A stretch of DNA of 5,648 nt from Calditrichota bacterium (GTDB taxonomy: Bacteria; Calditrichota; Calditrichia; RBG-13-44-9), in contig JAJRXE010000395.1 of NCBI GenBank assembly GCA_024276455.1, positions 1 through 5,648 of the forward strand, written 5' to 3'. Below the pieces are notes generated by a model. That model was not told where the DNA came from, made no database searches, and saw only the letters and a list, made by a program, of their open reading frames with translations. The position numbers and the translations under genes were made by a program. This document shows, one piece after another, positions 5,397-5,648 of this stretch. Within the stretch, counting starts at the first letter, position 1, and every line of letters begins with the position of its first letter.

Positions 5397-5648
5397 CTTT
5401 CTCCGCTGTTTTCAGGGCATCTTCCAGCGACGGATGGATTTCAAAGACTTTATCCAGCCGGCTCAATTGAAACACATCCTGAACTTCTGTCCGCAGGCCA
5501 GCAAGAAGGAACTTCCCATTGTATTGCTTTACCTTTTGCAATCCTTCAATCAGCGTGGCCAACCCTGAGCTGTCCATGTAAGTCACCGCGCTTAAATGAA
5601 CAATAATAGCGGGCGGCTTCTGATCGGTTACCTTCAAAAGGGCCGTAC
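5380..5648 (-). CDS. STAS-domain protein, MlaB/SpoIIAA-like (N-terminus missing)
   Basis: The frame is open to the right edge, so the start lies outside the window; 88 residues are visible (residue 1 = bases 5646-5644). A TTG at 5637 is not a convincing start, because it falls within the first helix of the domain. The core is a STAS domain: AIIVHLSAV strand, then TYMDSSGLATLIEGL (22-36), the LLAGL strand, a helix, and VFEIHPSLEDAL at the end. STAS family members are about 100-110 residues, so roughly 20-25 are missing. In the Mla pathway MlaB is a STAS protein that binds and supports the MlaF ATPase. Here the gene comes first in the visible operon, overlapping the permease gene. The DSSG serine (S26 or S27) is the position that is phosphorylated in SpoIIAA-type anti-anti-sigma factors, so phospho-control is possible. 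Assignment to the transporter rests on the context. Confidence 0.88.
   Translation of the reverse strand, partial: TALLKVTDQKPPAIIVHLSAVTYMDSSGLATLIEGLQKVKQYNGKFLLAGLRTEVQDVFQLSRLDKVFEIHPSLEDALKTAEKDGSDQ

Noticed and set aside
5145..5606. 153-residue + strand frame opposite the permease and STAS genes
   Set aside because: It is antisense to two strongly supported genes and has no family resemblance.

Overview
The window comes from a diderm (Gram-negative-type) bacterium. It carries an Mla/MCE-type lipid transport operon whose last gene encodes a lipoprotein with a clear lipobox, and such systems only make sense with an outer membrane. The genes have moderate GC, the spacers are AT-rich, and several genes have strong AAGGAG-like ribosome binding sites. 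A lineage in or near the Bacteroidota/Calditrichota (FCB) side of the tree would fit, but no phylogenetic marker is present, so this is a weak guess.

Left part, + strand (1-1574). The first gene enters from outside the window. Its visible part is a polytopic membrane domain resembling the C-terminal half of the YciB/IspZ (septation protein A) family, joined in frame to a complete Nudix hydrolase domain. After a perfect 15-bp inverted repeat comes a complete cyclase-family (kynurenine formamidase-like) metallohydrolase, starting at GTG behind a good ribosome binding site.

Middle (1575-2090). This is an AT-rich, roughly 516-bp spacer between convergent gene ends. No credible gene was found in it. 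It holds small hairpins, a possible degenerate palindromic repeat and, at its right edge, a possible weak terminator for the minus-strand operon.

Right part, - strand (2091-5648), read right to left: a STAS-domain protein (N-terminus outside the window), MlaE-type permease, MlaF-type ATPase, MlaD-type MCE protein with a long helical tail, and a PqiC-like (ABC_trans_aux) lipoprotein. The order, the 17-nt STAS/permease overlap and the short MlaF-MlaD gap indicate one transcription unit. The expected machine is a cytoplasmic ATPase plus STAS regulator driving an inner-membrane permease. An MCE hexamer would sit on its periplasmic face and a lipoprotein would act at or toward the outer membrane. 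No MlaC-type periplasmic shuttle is visible. The 298-residue MCE protein, with three degenerate helical repeats in its tail, suggests a PqiB/LetB/Mce-like extended conduit instead, but this is inference.

No RNA genes, CRISPR arrays, insertion sequences or phage genes were seen. The most unusual item is the apparent YciB-like/Nudix fusion. The most mechanistically interesting is the MCE system that lacks MlaC but has a lipoprotein.
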